Under the pieces are notes generated by a model. That model was not told the origin of the DNA. It was given only the letters and a program-made list of their open reading frames with translations, and searched no databases. DNA of 64,000 bases from DASUCS01 sp041166745 (GTDB lineage: Bacteria; Actinomycetota; Acidimicrobiia; Acidimicrobiales; JACDCH01). The DNA lies in the NCBI GenBank assembly GCA_041166745.1, contig JBEEGH010000033.1, forward strand, positions 1 through 64,000. The letters are read 5' to 3'. Both the position numbers and the translations under genes were made by a program. Shown here piece after piece: positions 49,675 through 58,485 of this stretch. The stretch's first letter is position 1. Each line of letters opens with the position of its first letter.

Positions 49675-50970
49675 CTACTTCTTCCCTCCGGTGGCCAGCT
49701 CGACGATCGACAGGATCGTGATGGGCGGCTCGCTCGGGTCGCGTGGCTGTGCGCCGGTGACCGCCTTCTCGCTCGTGTCGACGTCGGTGGCCTGCGCGCG
49801 CAGCGCGCCGACGGTGCACTCCGCTTTCGGAATGTGTTTGAACGGGTCGTAGGAGAAGAGCTTGATCGCGTTCTCGTGCGTGATCTTGTTGATCTCGTCG
49901 TCGGGGATACCGGCGAGCGCGGGCGCGAGCAGTTCGGGTGAGTGCGGCCAGGTGGAATCGGAATGCGGGTAGTCGCACTCCCACGTGATGTGATCCAGGT
50001 TCAAGTGATGCCGGTTCTCGAGGCCGACGGCGTCGTCGATGAAGCAGGTGATGATCCGCTCGTTGAACAACTCGCTCGGGAGCTTGCCTCCGAGATCCTG
50101 TCCCGTCCACGCGGTGTGATGCTTGTACACGTAGTCGACGCGTTCGAGGAAGTACGGGATCCACCCGATCCCGCCCTCGCTCATCGCGAACTTGAGATCG
50201 GGGAACTTCTGCAGCACACGCGACCACAGCAGGTCGGACGCAGCCTGAACGAGGTTCATCGGCTGGAGCGTGATCATCACGTTGATCGGCGCGTCGTCGG
50301 CGGTGACGACCATCTTCGACGAGGAGCCGATGTGCAGACACACGATCGTGTTCTCGTCGGAGCACGCCTTCCAGAAGGGATCCCAGTGCTCCGAGTGCAG
50401 GCTCGGGTAACCCAGATGTCCGGGGTTCTCCGAGAACGTCACGGCGTGGCAGCCCTTCTTGGCGACGCGGTGGATCTCCGCCGCCATCTCGTTCGGGTCC
50501 CACAGCGCCGGCAGCGACAACGGGATGAAGCGGCCGGGGTAGGTGCCGCACCACTCGTCGATGTGCCAGTCGTTGTAACCCTGCAACAGCGCCTTGGCGA
50601 CGTCTTTGTCCTCGACGCGCGCCCACAGCTGGCCACAGAAGCCGGGCATCGACGGGAAGCACAGCGAGCCGAGCACGCCGTTGGCGTTCATGTCTCGCAC
50701 GCGCTCCTTGATGTCGAAGCACCCGGGCCGCATGTCGTCGAACGATGTGGGGTCGATGCCGTACTCCGCGGCCGGTCGCCCGGCGACGGCGTTGAGGCCG
50801 ATGTTCGGCAGCTCGGCGCCTCGGAACGCCCACACGTCGTTTCCGTCGGCCTTCGTGACGAGCTTCGGCACCTCGTCGGCGTACTTCTTCGGTACGCGGT
50901 CGTCCCACATCCCCGGCGGCTCGACCACGTGGTCGTCCACCGATACGAGGATCATGTCCTCCAGCTGCAT
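49675..50970 (-). CDS. Amidohydrolase-2/ACMSD-family hydrolase
   Basis: A 431-residue paralogue of the 3486 protein. Ligand motifs: MILVSVDDHVVEPPGMW, CLHIGSSSKMV and ITWECDYPHSDSTWP. It has an added C-terminal tail (about 35 residues, KAVTGAQPRDPSEPP) not seen in the other copies. It is downstream of the next paralogue (10 bp) on the same strand, so the two and the SnoaL-like gene are probably an operon driven from the class III site at 52181. Confidence 0.84.
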   Translation of the reverse strand: MQLEDMILVSVDDHVVEPPGMWDDRVPKKYADEVPKLVTKADGNDVWAFRGAELPNIGLNAVAGRPAAEYGIDPTSFDDMRPGCFDIKERVRDMNANGVLGSLCFPSMPGFCGQLWARVEDKDVAKALLQGYNDWHIDEWCGTYPGRFIPLSLPALWDPNEMAAEIHRVAKKGCHAVTFSENPGHLGYPSLHSEHWDPFWKACSDENTIVCLHIGSSSKMVVTADDAPINVMITLQPMNLVQAASDLLWSRVLQKFPDLKFAMSEGGIGWIPYFLERVDYVYKHHTAWTGQDLGGKLPSELFNERIITCFIDDAVGLENRHHLNLDHITWECDYPHSDSTWPHSPELLAPALAGIPDDEINKITHENAIKLFSYDPFKHIPKAECTVGALRAQATDVDTSEKAVTGAQPRDPSEPPITILSIVELATGGKK

Positions 50971-50980
50971 AACGTCCCCC

Positions 50981-52165
50981 CTAGGAGTCCAAAGCGAAGA
51001 TTCTCACCGCGTTGGCCGCAAGGATCTTGTCGCGTTCGTCCTTGGGCACATCGGCCATCGTGTCGTTGATGACCTTGCGAGAGTACGGCCAGTCGTTGCC
51101 GTGGTGCGGATAGTCGGTGCTCCACATCATGTTCTCGACGCCCACGGCATGGCGGTTGGCGATGCCGTTGCGGTCGGTGATGAAAGTGGCCGACAGGTTT
51201 CGATACCAGTAGAACGACGGCGGCTCGCTCATCGGGATGTTGCCCCACGAGCGATTGCGCCAGTAGCGGTCGTCCATCTGCTCGAGGAGATGCGGGATCC
51301 ACCCGACACCCGTTTCGATGAGGGGGATCTGCAGCCGCGGGAAGCGCTCGAACACGCCGGTGAAGATCAGCTGGCCGATCGTGTTGGGCACGGTGGCGAA
51401 CACGCCGGCGAGGCCGCCGACTGCTTTGGCGTTCGCCTTGGACTTCTGATCGTCCTTGCTGCCGTAGAGCGTGTTACTGCCCTTGCCCGCCTTCGCCTGC
51501 GCTTCACGCGAACGCTGGCGGGCGGCTCGGCTGGTGAGGTTGATGTGGATGCACACCGGCATCTGCTCGTCCTCGGCCGCGGCCCAGAACGGATCGTCTT
51601 CGTCGGAGATGCCATCGCCGGCAGACGGCCAGCACGAGATCACGACGCCTTTGAAGCCGCGAGCCTTCGCCTTGCGCAGACTCTCGACCATGTCGCCGAC
51701 GCCCGTCGAAGGCATCTGCGCCATACCGACGAGGCGAGTGCGATCGTGCGCGCAGAACTCGTCCCACAAGAAGTTGTTGTACGAATCGACACCAGCGCGC
51801 ACGAAGTCGTCGTCGTCGTCGCCGAGGAAGTGCCCGATGGTGCGCTGCGGCGGGAACAGGATCTCGGCGTCGACGCCGTCGATGTCCATGTCGGACAGGC
51901 GTGCCTTGCCGTCGTAACACCCCGGACGGGCTTGGTCGTACGTGACACCCGTCCACTTGAACTGATCCCAGGGGAGGCCCGGCGTCGTGACGAGGCCGAT
52001 CGGATCTGGATCAGGCGCGCCAGCGAACTGCCACGCGTCGCCGCCTTCGGCGTCCTTCGCGAGCTTCGGCGCCTTGTCCTGGTACTGCTTCGGAAGCCAG
52101 GTCTCCCAGATGTGCACCGGCTCGAGCACGTGGGCGTCGGCGGACACGATGCGGAGGGGCGCCAT
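50981..52165 (-). CDS. Amidohydrolase-2/ACMSD-family hydrolase (divergent copy)
   Basis: A 394-residue member less similar to the other four: it begins RIVSADAHVLEPVHIWETW with ADAH in place of VDDH, has CIHINLTSRA at the His-bearing strand, and MMWSTDYPHHGNDWP for the catalytic Asp. A poorly conserved insert (SREAQAKAGKGSNTLYG) lies mid-protein. ATG 52165. The class III operator ends 16 bp upstream and is shared with the divergent CaiB gene. Confidence 0.83.
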   Translation of the reverse strand: MAPLRIVSADAHVLEPVHIWETWLPKQYQDKAPKLAKDAEGGDAWQFAGAPDPDPIGLVTTPGLPWDQFKWTGVTYDQARPGCYDGKARLSDMDIDGVDAEILFPPQRTIGHFLGDDDDDFVRAGVDSYNNFLWDEFCAHDRTRLVGMAQMPSTGVGDMVESLRKAKARGFKGVVISCWPSAGDGISDEDDPFWAAAEDEQMPVCIHINLTSRAARQRSREAQAKAGKGSNTLYGSKDDQKSKANAKAVGGLAGVFATVPNTIGQLIFTGVFERFPRLQIPLIETGVGWIPHLLEQMDDRYWRNRSWGNIPMSEPPSFYWYRNLSATFITDRNGIANRHAVGVENMMWSTDYPHHGNDWPYSRKVINDTMADVPKDERDKILAANAVRIFALDS

Positions 52166-52180
52166 CGACGCAAACAGTAG

Positions 52181-52198
52181 CCTGACACGCGTGTCAGG
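52181..52198. promoter_or_regulatory. Class III TetR-type operator, copy 2
   Basis: A perfect 18-bp palindrome CCTGACACGCGTGTCAGG between divergent starts at 52165 and 52209. It is the best match to the class III consensus. Confidence 0.85.
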
Positions 52199-52208
52199 TT
52201 CAGAGCCG

Positions 52209-54239
52209 ATGCTCTCCGATGTGACCGTGATCGACCTCGGCGGCACTCCGGTCACAACGATGGCGGCTCGGCTGCTGCTCGACGTCGGAGCAACGGCGGC
52301 CGCCTCGGTCGACGAGGCCGACATCGTGCTCGCATGCGGACCGCGGACCGGTGGCCGAGCGGACGCCATCTGGGTGTCCGTCACGCCCTTCGGCCTCTCC
52401 GGACCGCGTTCGTCGTGGCGAGCGTCCGACCTCGGCGTCATGGCCTCGTCGGGGAACTTGTATTGCACTGGTGACCCGGATCGGGCACCCGTTCGGTGCG
52501 CGGGGAACGCGGCGTACGCGCACAGTGGATCGGAGACCGCCTTCGCCGCGCTGAGTGCGCTCGCGTCACGGCAGCGACCACTGGATGTCGACGTGTCGAT
52601 GCAGGAGGTGGTGCTGGTCGCCAACATGGGCGCGGCGGGTCGCTACTTCCGGGGCGGGAATCGCGGGCGCCGATTGGGCGCCAACATCGGCCGCACACGG
52701 GAGATCTGGCCGACGAAAGACGGCTGGGTGTCGTGTGGACTGCGGGGCGGCAAGGCGCGTATCGCGACACTCGAAACGCTCGCGCGATTGGTGGACGCGC
52801 CGGCGCTACTGGCGCGGGATTGGACCGCGTGGGATCCGAACAAGGCCACGGACGACGAGCTGCGCGAGGTCGAGGAGCTCATCGGCGACTGGTTCGCGCG
52901 CCACACCACCGCCGAGCTCTACGACATCGCCTGCGAGACGAACATCATGCTGGCGCCGGTCAACTCCCCCCGCGAGCTGTACGCGAGTGCCCAACTCGCC
53001 GCCCGCGAATTCTTCGACGACGAAGGCGTCCCGCAGAAGTGGGCCCACTTCCACGTCCGCCCCGCCCGTTCTGCCGGTAGTAATCGCCGCCCAACGGCGA
53101 ATAAAACCGCACAAACCCCAACTGGCGGGGCGTGGGCGGGGATTCGCATCTTGGAGTTCGGGGCGGGGGCGGCCGGGCCGATCGCCACGCGGTATTTCGC
53201 CGAGCACGGAGCGACGGTGTTGCGCGTCGAGTCCGCATCGCGGCCGGACTTCCTACGTGTCGGCCAGTACGCCGACATGTTCGACGCGCTCAACTGCGGC
53301 AAGCGGTCCGTCACGCTCAACTTGAAGCACCCGGACGGGCACGCGCTGGCGAAGCGGCTCATCGTCGAATGGGCCGACGCCGTCGCCGAGAACTTTGCGC
53401 CTCGGGCGATGCGCGGGCTCGGCCTGTCCTACGACGACCTCGTTGCCGACAAGCCCGATCTGGTGATGATCAGTGCCTGCCTCAACGGCCAGACCGGTCC
53501 GCATCGCGACTATCCCGGCTTCGGCGGACAGGGCGCCGCGCTCTCCGGCTTCAACTATCTGACCGGCTGGCCGGACCGCGAGCCGATCGGTCCGTTCGGC
53601 ACGATCACCGACTCGCTCGCACCGCGCTTCGTCGCCACCGCACTCGCCGCCGCCCTGCTCCATCACCGCTCGACAGGCGACGGCGTGTATGTCGACTTGA
53701 GCCAAGTCGAGTGCGCGGCCTGGTCGTTGTCCGACTGGCTCCTCGCGTACAAGCGCGATGGCGTGATCGGCGAGCGGCTCGGCAACGGCCACCCGACGGC
53801 GCTGCTCCACGGTTTGTTTCCGTGCACAGGGAAGGACCGATGGGTCGCGATCGCATGCTGGACCGAGCAGGAGCTCGCGACGCTGTGGGCCATCGTCGGC
53901 TCGGACGGCGACCTCGAGGCCTGGACCGGTGAGCGCGCCGCACTCGATGTCGCGACGCAGTTGCAGGAAGCCGGCGTCGAGGCCGTTCCCGTGCAGGACT
54001 TCGGCGACGTCGACGGCGACCCGCAGGTGGCGAGCCGCAACCACTTCATCGAGATGGCCCACCCGGAGTTCGGTCCGGGCAAGTACGAACACAACGGCTT
54101 TCGCATCGCCGGAGTGCCGTCGGGCTACGACCGCAGCGGCCCGACGCTCGGCCAGGACAACGACTGGGTCCTCGGCGACCTCCTGGGATTGTCGCCGGAC
54201 GACCGGCACCGCCTCGTGGCCGACGGAGTCCTCTCCTGA
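52209..54239 (+). CDS. Tandem CaiB/BaiF CoA-transferase
   Basis: A 676-residue protein with two family III CoA-transferase halves. The first (residues ~1-295) is partly degenerate: it keeps VIDLGGTPVTTMAARLLLDVGA, VWVSVTPFGLSGP-type and GSETAFAALSAL segments. The second (~310-676) is complete: ILEFGAGAAGPIATRYFAEHGATVLRVES, GKRSVTLNLKHPDG, VAENFAPRAMRGLGLSYDDL and GDGVYVDLSQVECAAW. The catalytic Asp is expected near RPDFLRVG...DALNCGKRS in the second half. It moves CoA between acids. Double-length CaiB fusions occur in steroid and bile-acid gene clusters. Confidence 0.85.
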   Translation: MLSDVTVIDLGGTPVTTMAARLLLDVGATAAASVDEADIVLACGPRTGGRADAIWVSVTPFGLSGPRSSWRASDLGVMASSGNLYCTGDPDRAPVRCAGNAAYAHSGSETAFAALSALASRQRPLDVDVSMQEVVLVANMGAAGRYFRGGNRGRRLGANIGRTREIWPTKDGWVSCGLRGGKARIATLETLARLVDAPALLARDWTAWDPNKATDDELREVEELIGDWFARHTTAELYDIACETNIMLAPVNSPRELYASAQLAAREFFDDEGVPQKWAHFHVRPARSAGSNRRPTANKTAQTPTGGAWAGIRILEFGAGAAGPIATRYFAEHGATVLRVESASRPDFLRVGQYADMFDALNCGKRSVTLNLKHPDGHALAKRLIVEWADAVAENFAPRAMRGLGLSYDDLVADKPDLVMISACLNGQTGPHRDYPGFGGQGAALSGFNYLTGWPDREPIGPFGTITDSLAPRFVATALAAALLHHRSTGDGVYVDLSQVECAAWSLSDWLLAYKRDGVIGERLGNGHPTALLHGLFPCTGKDRWVAIACWTEQELATLWAIVGSDGDLEAWTGERAALDVATQLQEAGVEAVPVQDFGDVDGDPQVASRNHFIEMAHPEFGPGKYEHNGFRIAGVPSGYDRSGPTLGQDNDWVLGDLLGLSPDDRHRLVADGVLS

Positions 54240-54245
54240 TCCGTA

Positions 54246-54263
54246 CCTGACGCCCGTGTCAGG
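54246..54263. promoter_or_regulatory. Class III TetR-type operator, copy 3
   Basis: CCTGACGCCCGTGTCAGG within a longer 22-bp inverted repeat (arms begin TACCTGAC). It lies 7 bp after the CaiB stop and 38 bp before the amidohydrolase ATG at 54302. Confidence 0.78.
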
Positions 54264-54301
54264 TATCGCGTACGATTGTCGCTTCAGCACGAGGAGATGC
54301 G

Positions 54302-55528
54302 ATGGAGCTTCCGAAGATCATCAGCGTCGACGACCACGTGGTCGAGCCGCCGCACGTGTGGCAGACGTGGCTGCCGGAGCGATACCGCGAGCGAGGCCCG
54401 AAGGTCGTGCGCAAGCGCTGGGGCGGGTTCAAGCTGCGGGGCGGCGGCAAGTACGAGATGGGCGAAGACCCCGAGGGTCAATGGGGCGACGCGTGGGTGT
54501 ACGACGACGAGCTCATCTACGTGCACAAGCGCCACGTCGCCATCCCGCAGTCAGCCGTCATCGGAAACGGGGACGATCTCTCACTCGACCGCACGCAACT
54601 GCAGATGACCGCGCTCACCTACGACGACATGATCCCTGGCTGCTGGGATCGCGACGCTCGCGTCGCCGACATGGCGCTCAACTGGGTCGACGGTTCGTTG
54701 CCGTTCCCGACCTTCCCTCGCTTCTGCGGCCAGACATTCCACGAGAACGAGGATCGTGAGCTCGGGCTCGCGTGCGTGCAGGCATACAACGACTGGATGG
54801 TGGACGAGTGGTGCGGTCCGTCGGGTGGCGCCAACATCCCCCTCTGCATCATTCCGTTGTGGGATCCGCAACTGGCGGCGCAGGAGGTGCAGCGCAACGC
54901 CGATCGTGGCGTGCGCGCCGTCTGCTTCAGCGAGCTACCAACGCGCCTCAAGCTGCCGAGCATCCACTCGGGCTACTGGGATCCGGTGTGGCAGGTGTGC
55001 AACGACACCGGCACCACGGTGTGCATGCACGTAGGTTCGTCGTCGAGCAATCCCGCGGCCGGGCCTGACTCCCCCGCTGCAGTCGGTGTGACGTTGTCGT
55101 TCAACAACTCGTTCGCGTCGATGACCGACTGGCTCTTCTCCGGCAAGCTCATTCAGTTCCCGAAGCTGAAGCTCGCCTACAGCGAGGGACAGATCGGTTG
55201 GATCCCCTACGTGCTCGAGCGGGCCGACGCAGTCTGGGCGCACCACGACGGCTGGCAGCACACCCGGGAGAAGATCCCCGAGCCGCCGTCGACCTACTAC
55301 TACGGCCGCATCTACGGCTGCTTCACCGCCGACAAGCACGGTCTGAAGAACCTCGACGAGGTCGGCCCCGACAACATCTGCTTCGAGACCGACTACCCGC
55401 ACACCGACACGACCTGGCCCGAGACGAAGTCCTACGTCGAGAAGATGCTCGCCGGCTACGACGAGGAAACGGCCTACAAGGTGTTGCGCGGCAACGCCAT
55501 CAAGATGCTCGAGCTCGACCGCACCTGA
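54302..55528 (+). CDS. Amidohydrolase-2/ACMSD-family hydrolase
   Basis: A 408-residue member. KIISVDDHVVEPPHVWQTWL (ligands), VCMHVGSSSSNPAAGP and ICFETDYPHTDTTWPETK are present. It is the closest relative in the window of the class II gene at 32259 (shared ERYRERGPKV, WMVDEWCG and PSTYYYGRIYGCF segments), yet it is controlled by a class III operator. ATG 54302 follows the motif CACGAGGAGATGCG with a usable GAGGAG site. Reaction unknown. Confidence 0.85.
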   Translation: MELPKIISVDDHVVEPPHVWQTWLPERYRERGPKVVRKRWGGFKLRGGGKYEMGEDPEGQWGDAWVYDDELIYVHKRHVAIPQSAVIGNGDDLSLDRTQLQMTALTYDDMIPGCWDRDARVADMALNWVDGSLPFPTFPRFCGQTFHENEDRELGLACVQAYNDWMVDEWCGPSGGANIPLCIIPLWDPQLAAQEVQRNADRGVRAVCFSELPTRLKLPSIHSGYWDPVWQVCNDTGTTVCMHVGSSSSNPAAGPDSPAAVGVTLSFNNSFASMTDWLFSGKLIQFPKLKLAYSEGQIGWIPYVLERADAVWAHHDGWQHTREKIPEPPSTYYYGRIYGCFTADKHGLKNLDEVGPDNICFETDYPHTDTTWPETKSYVEKMLAGYDEETAYKVLRGNAIKMLELDRT

Positions 55529-55623
55529 CGCTCGGTTGTCCGTGGCACCATCCAGCGCGGCGATGGCTGACGATCAGCCGGGCATCGCCCCGCCGCCGTC
55601 GACACAGAGCGCTCGTGCCGGTG

Positions 55624-56136
55624 TCAGCCCCGGTGGATCAGGTTCATGCGGGCGGTGAGCACCAGCTCGCCGGCCTGATTGCGGTACTCGTTCTCGGTGA
55701 CGAGGAACGTCATCGTCTTGTCGCCGGCCGGCTTCTCGTACAGGTCGACGACCTTGCCTTCGCTCTTGATCTGGTCGCCGACGACGATCGGCTGGTGGTA
55801 AGTGAACTCTTGCTCACCGTGCAGCACGATGCCGCCGTTGGCCATCAGCTTGCCGATGACTTCCATCGTCGGGTTGCGCCCGGGGTTCGCGTCGGCCGGC
55901 TGATCCTCGGGATACGCGCCCCAGAACGTGGCGCCCGAGAAGAAGTACGTCGGCGGAGCCGGGATGTCGCCGAAACCCGCCGCGGTCGCGGCGTCGCGTC
56001 GGCGATAGATCGGATTGGTGTCCGTCACCGACGCCGCGAACTGCGTGACCGGTCCGCGCTCGATCGCGATCGTCGCCTTGCCCGTGGGCATCCCGACGAC
56101 CTCTTCCTTCGTGACCCCCATCTGACTGCTCCCCAT
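55624..56136 (-). CDS. MaoC-like hydratase/dehydratase (N-terminal-type hot-dog domain)
   Basis: A 170-residue hot-dog protein of the MaoC_dehydrat_N type. Segments GPVTQFAASVTDTNPIYRRRDAA, IPAPPTYFFSGATFWG, NGGIVLHGEQEFTYHQPIVVGDQ and TFLVTENEYRNQAGELVL are seen; the D..PIY catalytic loop is present. The domain is usually one half of a two-subunit enoyl-CoA hydratase such as ChsH1/ChsH2; the second half is not adjacent. Alternative start ATG 56121. Divergent from the SDR over the class III site at 56149. Confidence 0.8.
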   Translation of the reverse strand: MGSSQMGVTKEEVVGMPTGKATIAIERGPVTQFAASVTDTNPIYRRRDAATAAGFGDIPAPPTYFFSGATFWGAYPEDQPADANPGRNPTMEVIGKLMANGGIVLHGEQEFTYHQPIVVGDQIKSEGKVVDLYEKPAGDKTMTFLVTENEYRNQAGELVLTARMNLIHRG

Positions 56137-56148
56137 GGTTCTGACTAA

Positions 56149-56166
56149 CCTGACACGGCTGTCAGG
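56149..56166. promoter_or_regulatory. Class III TetR-type operator, copy 4
   Basis: CCTGACACGGCTGTCAGG inside a 22-bp inverted repeat AACCTGACA...TGTCAGGTT. It lies between divergent starts 56136 and 56207. Confidence 0.82.
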
Positions 56167-56206
56167 TTCGACGGCATTCAAGCACAACGATCGCGGAGGT
56201 ACATCA

Positions 56207-57127
56207 GTGGGGCTGCTCGATGGGAAGGTGGCGATCGTCACCGGGGCGGGGCGAGGCGTGGGGCGGGGCGAGGCGCTCGAGCTCGCGGCGCAAGGCGCGA
56301 AAGTGGTCGTCAACGACCTGGGCGGATCCCACACCGGTGAGGGCGCCGACAAGACGCCGGCCGACGAAGTCGTCGACATCATCAAGCAGCGGGGCGGCGA
56401 AGCGGTGTCGAACTACGACGACATCAGCCAGTGGGGCGGCGCCGAGAACCTGGTGAACACCGCTCGAGAGGCCTTCGGCGCGCTCGACATCCTCGTCAAC
56501 AACGCCGGCATCCTGCGCGATCAGTCGATCGTGAAGATGACCGAATCTGAATGGGACTCCGTGCTCGGCGTGCACCTCAAGGGCACCTTCAACACCACCC
56601 ACTTCGCCGGCATCTATTGGCAGACCGAGTCGAAGGAGGGGCGCAAGCGCAACGCCGCCATCGTCAACACGGTGAGCTCCGCCGGCCTGCAGGGGAACCG
56701 CGGCCAGGCGAACTACGGAGCGGCCAAGGCCGGCATCGCCGCACTGACGACGATCACCGCCCTCGAGATGGGCCGCTTCGGCGTGCGCTGCAACGCGATC
56801 GCGCCCGGCGGCGCCACCCGCATGGTGGTCGCGGCGATGCCAAGCCTGAAGCTCATGGAGGCCGATCAGGTCGGCGAGGAGTTCGACCGCCTCAACCCCG
56901 GTAACTCCGCCCCGATGGTGGCGTGGCTCGCATCCGACGAGGCCATGCACGTGACCGGTCAAGTGTTTCGAGCCGTGGGCGACTCGATCACGCACTACAT
57001 CCCGTGGACGCTCGGAGCGAACGTCACCACGCCGAAGGGTCCGCGCAAGTGGGATCCCGCAGAGATCGGCGACATCGTCAACGCGCAGATCTTCCACTGC
57101 CGCCCCGGCGGCCTCCAAATGGGCTGA
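56207..57127 (+). CDS. SDR dehydrogenase, (R)-3-hydroxyacyl-CoA dehydrogenase (MFE-2) type
   Basis: A 306-residue short-chain dehydrogenase with VTGAGRGVGRGEALELAA (cofactor), NNAGILRDQSIVKMT, NTVSSAGLQGNRGQANYGAAKAG (active Ser, Tyr, Lys) and a C-terminal RKWDPAEIGDIVNAQI tail. It is a paralogue of the 12551 protein. GTG 56207 is supported by GGAGG eight bases upstream. It would oxidise a 3-hydroxyacyl-CoA or a hydroxysteroid; the 17-beta-hydroxysteroid dehydrogenase group is also of this type. A hairpin lies downstream at 57235-57262. Confidence 0.85.
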   Translation: MGLLDGKVAIVTGAGRGVGRGEALELAAQGAKVVVNDLGGSHTGEGADKTPADEVVDIIKQRGGEAVSNYDDISQWGGAENLVNTAREAFGALDILVNNAGILRDQSIVKMTESEWDSVLGVHLKGTFNTTHFAGIYWQTESKEGRKRNAAIVNTVSSAGLQGNRGQANYGAAKAGIAALTTITALEMGRFGVRCNAIAPGGATRMVVAAMPSLKLMEADQVGEEFDRLNPGNSAPMVAWLASDEAMHVTGQVFRAVGDSITHYIPWTLGANVTTPKGPRKWDPAEIGDIVNAQIFHCRPGGLQMG

Positions 57128-57333
57128 CGCCCTTCGATGCCGAACCACAGGTTCGTCATCGAGTCAACGGCCGCCGCCTGTCGGCGGCGACGTCCTTCGG
57201 CCGGCCGACCGGCAAAGCCGGATCGACCGACGATGAGGGGGACGGACGGAGTCCTCCCCCTCAAACTCCCCCTCCCCTCGTCGATTGCCCACAAGAACGG
57301 TGCCGGCTCCATGACACGCTCAGCGACAACCCC
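57128..57333. other. Intergenic stretch of 206 bp with two hairpins
   Basis: Longest non-coding gap in the window. GCCGCC...GGCGGC makes a small stem near 57167-57187, and GAGGGGGA (57235-57242) pairs with TCCCCCTC (57255-57262). No open reading frame or operator of the three classes was found. The second stem may end the SDR transcript, though no T-run follows. Confidence 0.45.
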
Positions 57334-58485
57334 ATGAGTGGCACCAAACGCGTTGCGATCGTCGGCGCGGCGCTGTCGGACTGCGGGCGCGTCGACACCA
57401 AGACACCGTTCGAGTTGCATCAGCAGGCCGCGGCACGCGCCCTTGCCGACGCGGGCCTCACAAAGGACGATGTCGACGGACTCGCCTCGACGGGAATGGG
57501 CCTGCTCGCGCCGATCGAGATCGGCGAGTACCTCGGGCTGCGGCCCGACTGGTGTGAGAGCACTGGCGTCGGCGGCGCCGCGTGGGAGTTCATGGCCGAG
57601 CACGCCGTCGAGGCTCTCCTCGCGGGTCATGCCGAGGTCGTCCTCATCGTCTACGGCTCGACCACTCGAGCGGATCTCAAGGCGCGCCGGCGGTCCGCGA
57701 ATCTCAGCTTTGGCGGACGCGGTCCGACACAGTTCGACGCGCCCTACGGCCACGCACTCATCTCCAAGTACGCGATGGCCACACGACGGCACATGCACGA
57801 GTTCGGCACGACCGTCGATCAGTTGGCCGAGATCGCGGTGTCGACGCGCTACAACGCGCAGTTCAATCCCGACGCCTACTACCGCGAGCCGATCACGCGA
57901 GACGACGTGCACAACTCGTCGATGATCGCCGACCCGCTCACGAAGCTGCACTGCTGCATCCGCAGTGATGGCGGTGGTGCGGTGGTGCTCACGACCGAAG
58001 AACGGGCGCGGGATTGCGCGAAGACTCCCGTGTGGGTGCTCGGGTCGGGCGAGGCCGCCAACATGACCACGCTGAGCGAATGGGACGACTTCACCGAGTC
58101 GCCGGCGGTGCGATCCGGTCTCCAAGCATTCGCCCGGGCCGGATTGACACCGGCCGACGTCGATGTCTGCCAGCTCTACGACGCGTTCACGTCGATGGTG
58201 CTCATGACCCTCGAGGGACTCGGATTCTGCGGCAAGGGTGAGGGGGGTCCCTTCGTCGAGGACGGCAAGCTGCGCGTCGGTGGTGCGCTACCGACGAACA
58301 CCGATGGCGGCGGCCTGTCGGCGTGTCATCCGGGCATGAGGGGGATGTTCCTGATGGTGGAAGCCGTGAAGCAGCTGCGCGGCGAGTGCGGCGACCGTCA
58401 GGTTCCGGATGCGAAGATCGCGTGTGCGAGCGGAACCGGAGGCTGGTTCAGCTCCGCTTCGACGCTGCTCCTCGGCGTCGAGTAG
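57334..58485 (+). CDS. SCP-2 thiolase-like (Ltp-type) protein without active-site Cys
   Basis: A 383-residue thiolase-superfamily protein: VAIVGAALSDCGRVDTKTPF, SNSSMIADPLTKLHCCIR-like segment, SDGGGAVVLTTEERA, VCQLYDAFTSMVLMTLEGLGF and GGALPTNTDGGGLS. The position of the thiolase nucleophile reads TGVGGAAWEF, with no Cys. Such loss is seen in aldolase or lipid-transfer members. No DUF35 gene is adjacent. ATG 57334. It may use a remote DUF35 partner. Its 3' end overlaps the convergent TetR gene by 38 bp. Confidence 0.82.
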   Translation: MSGTKRVAIVGAALSDCGRVDTKTPFELHQQAAARALADAGLTKDDVDGLASTGMGLLAPIEIGEYLGLRPDWCESTGVGGAAWEFMAEHAVEALLAGHAEVVLIVYGSTTRADLKARRRSANLSFGGRGPTQFDAPYGHALISKYAMATRRHMHEFGTTVDQLAEIAVSTRYNAQFNPDAYYREPITRDDVHNSSMIADPLTKLHCCIRSDGGGAVVLTTEERARDCAKTPVWVLGSGEAANMTTLSEWDDFTESPAVRSGLQAFARAGLTPADVDVCQLYDAFTSMVLMTLEGLGFCGKGEGGPFVEDGKLRVGGALPTNTDGGGLSACHPGMRGMFLMVEAVKQLRGECGDRQVPDAKIACASGTGGWFSSASTLLLGVE

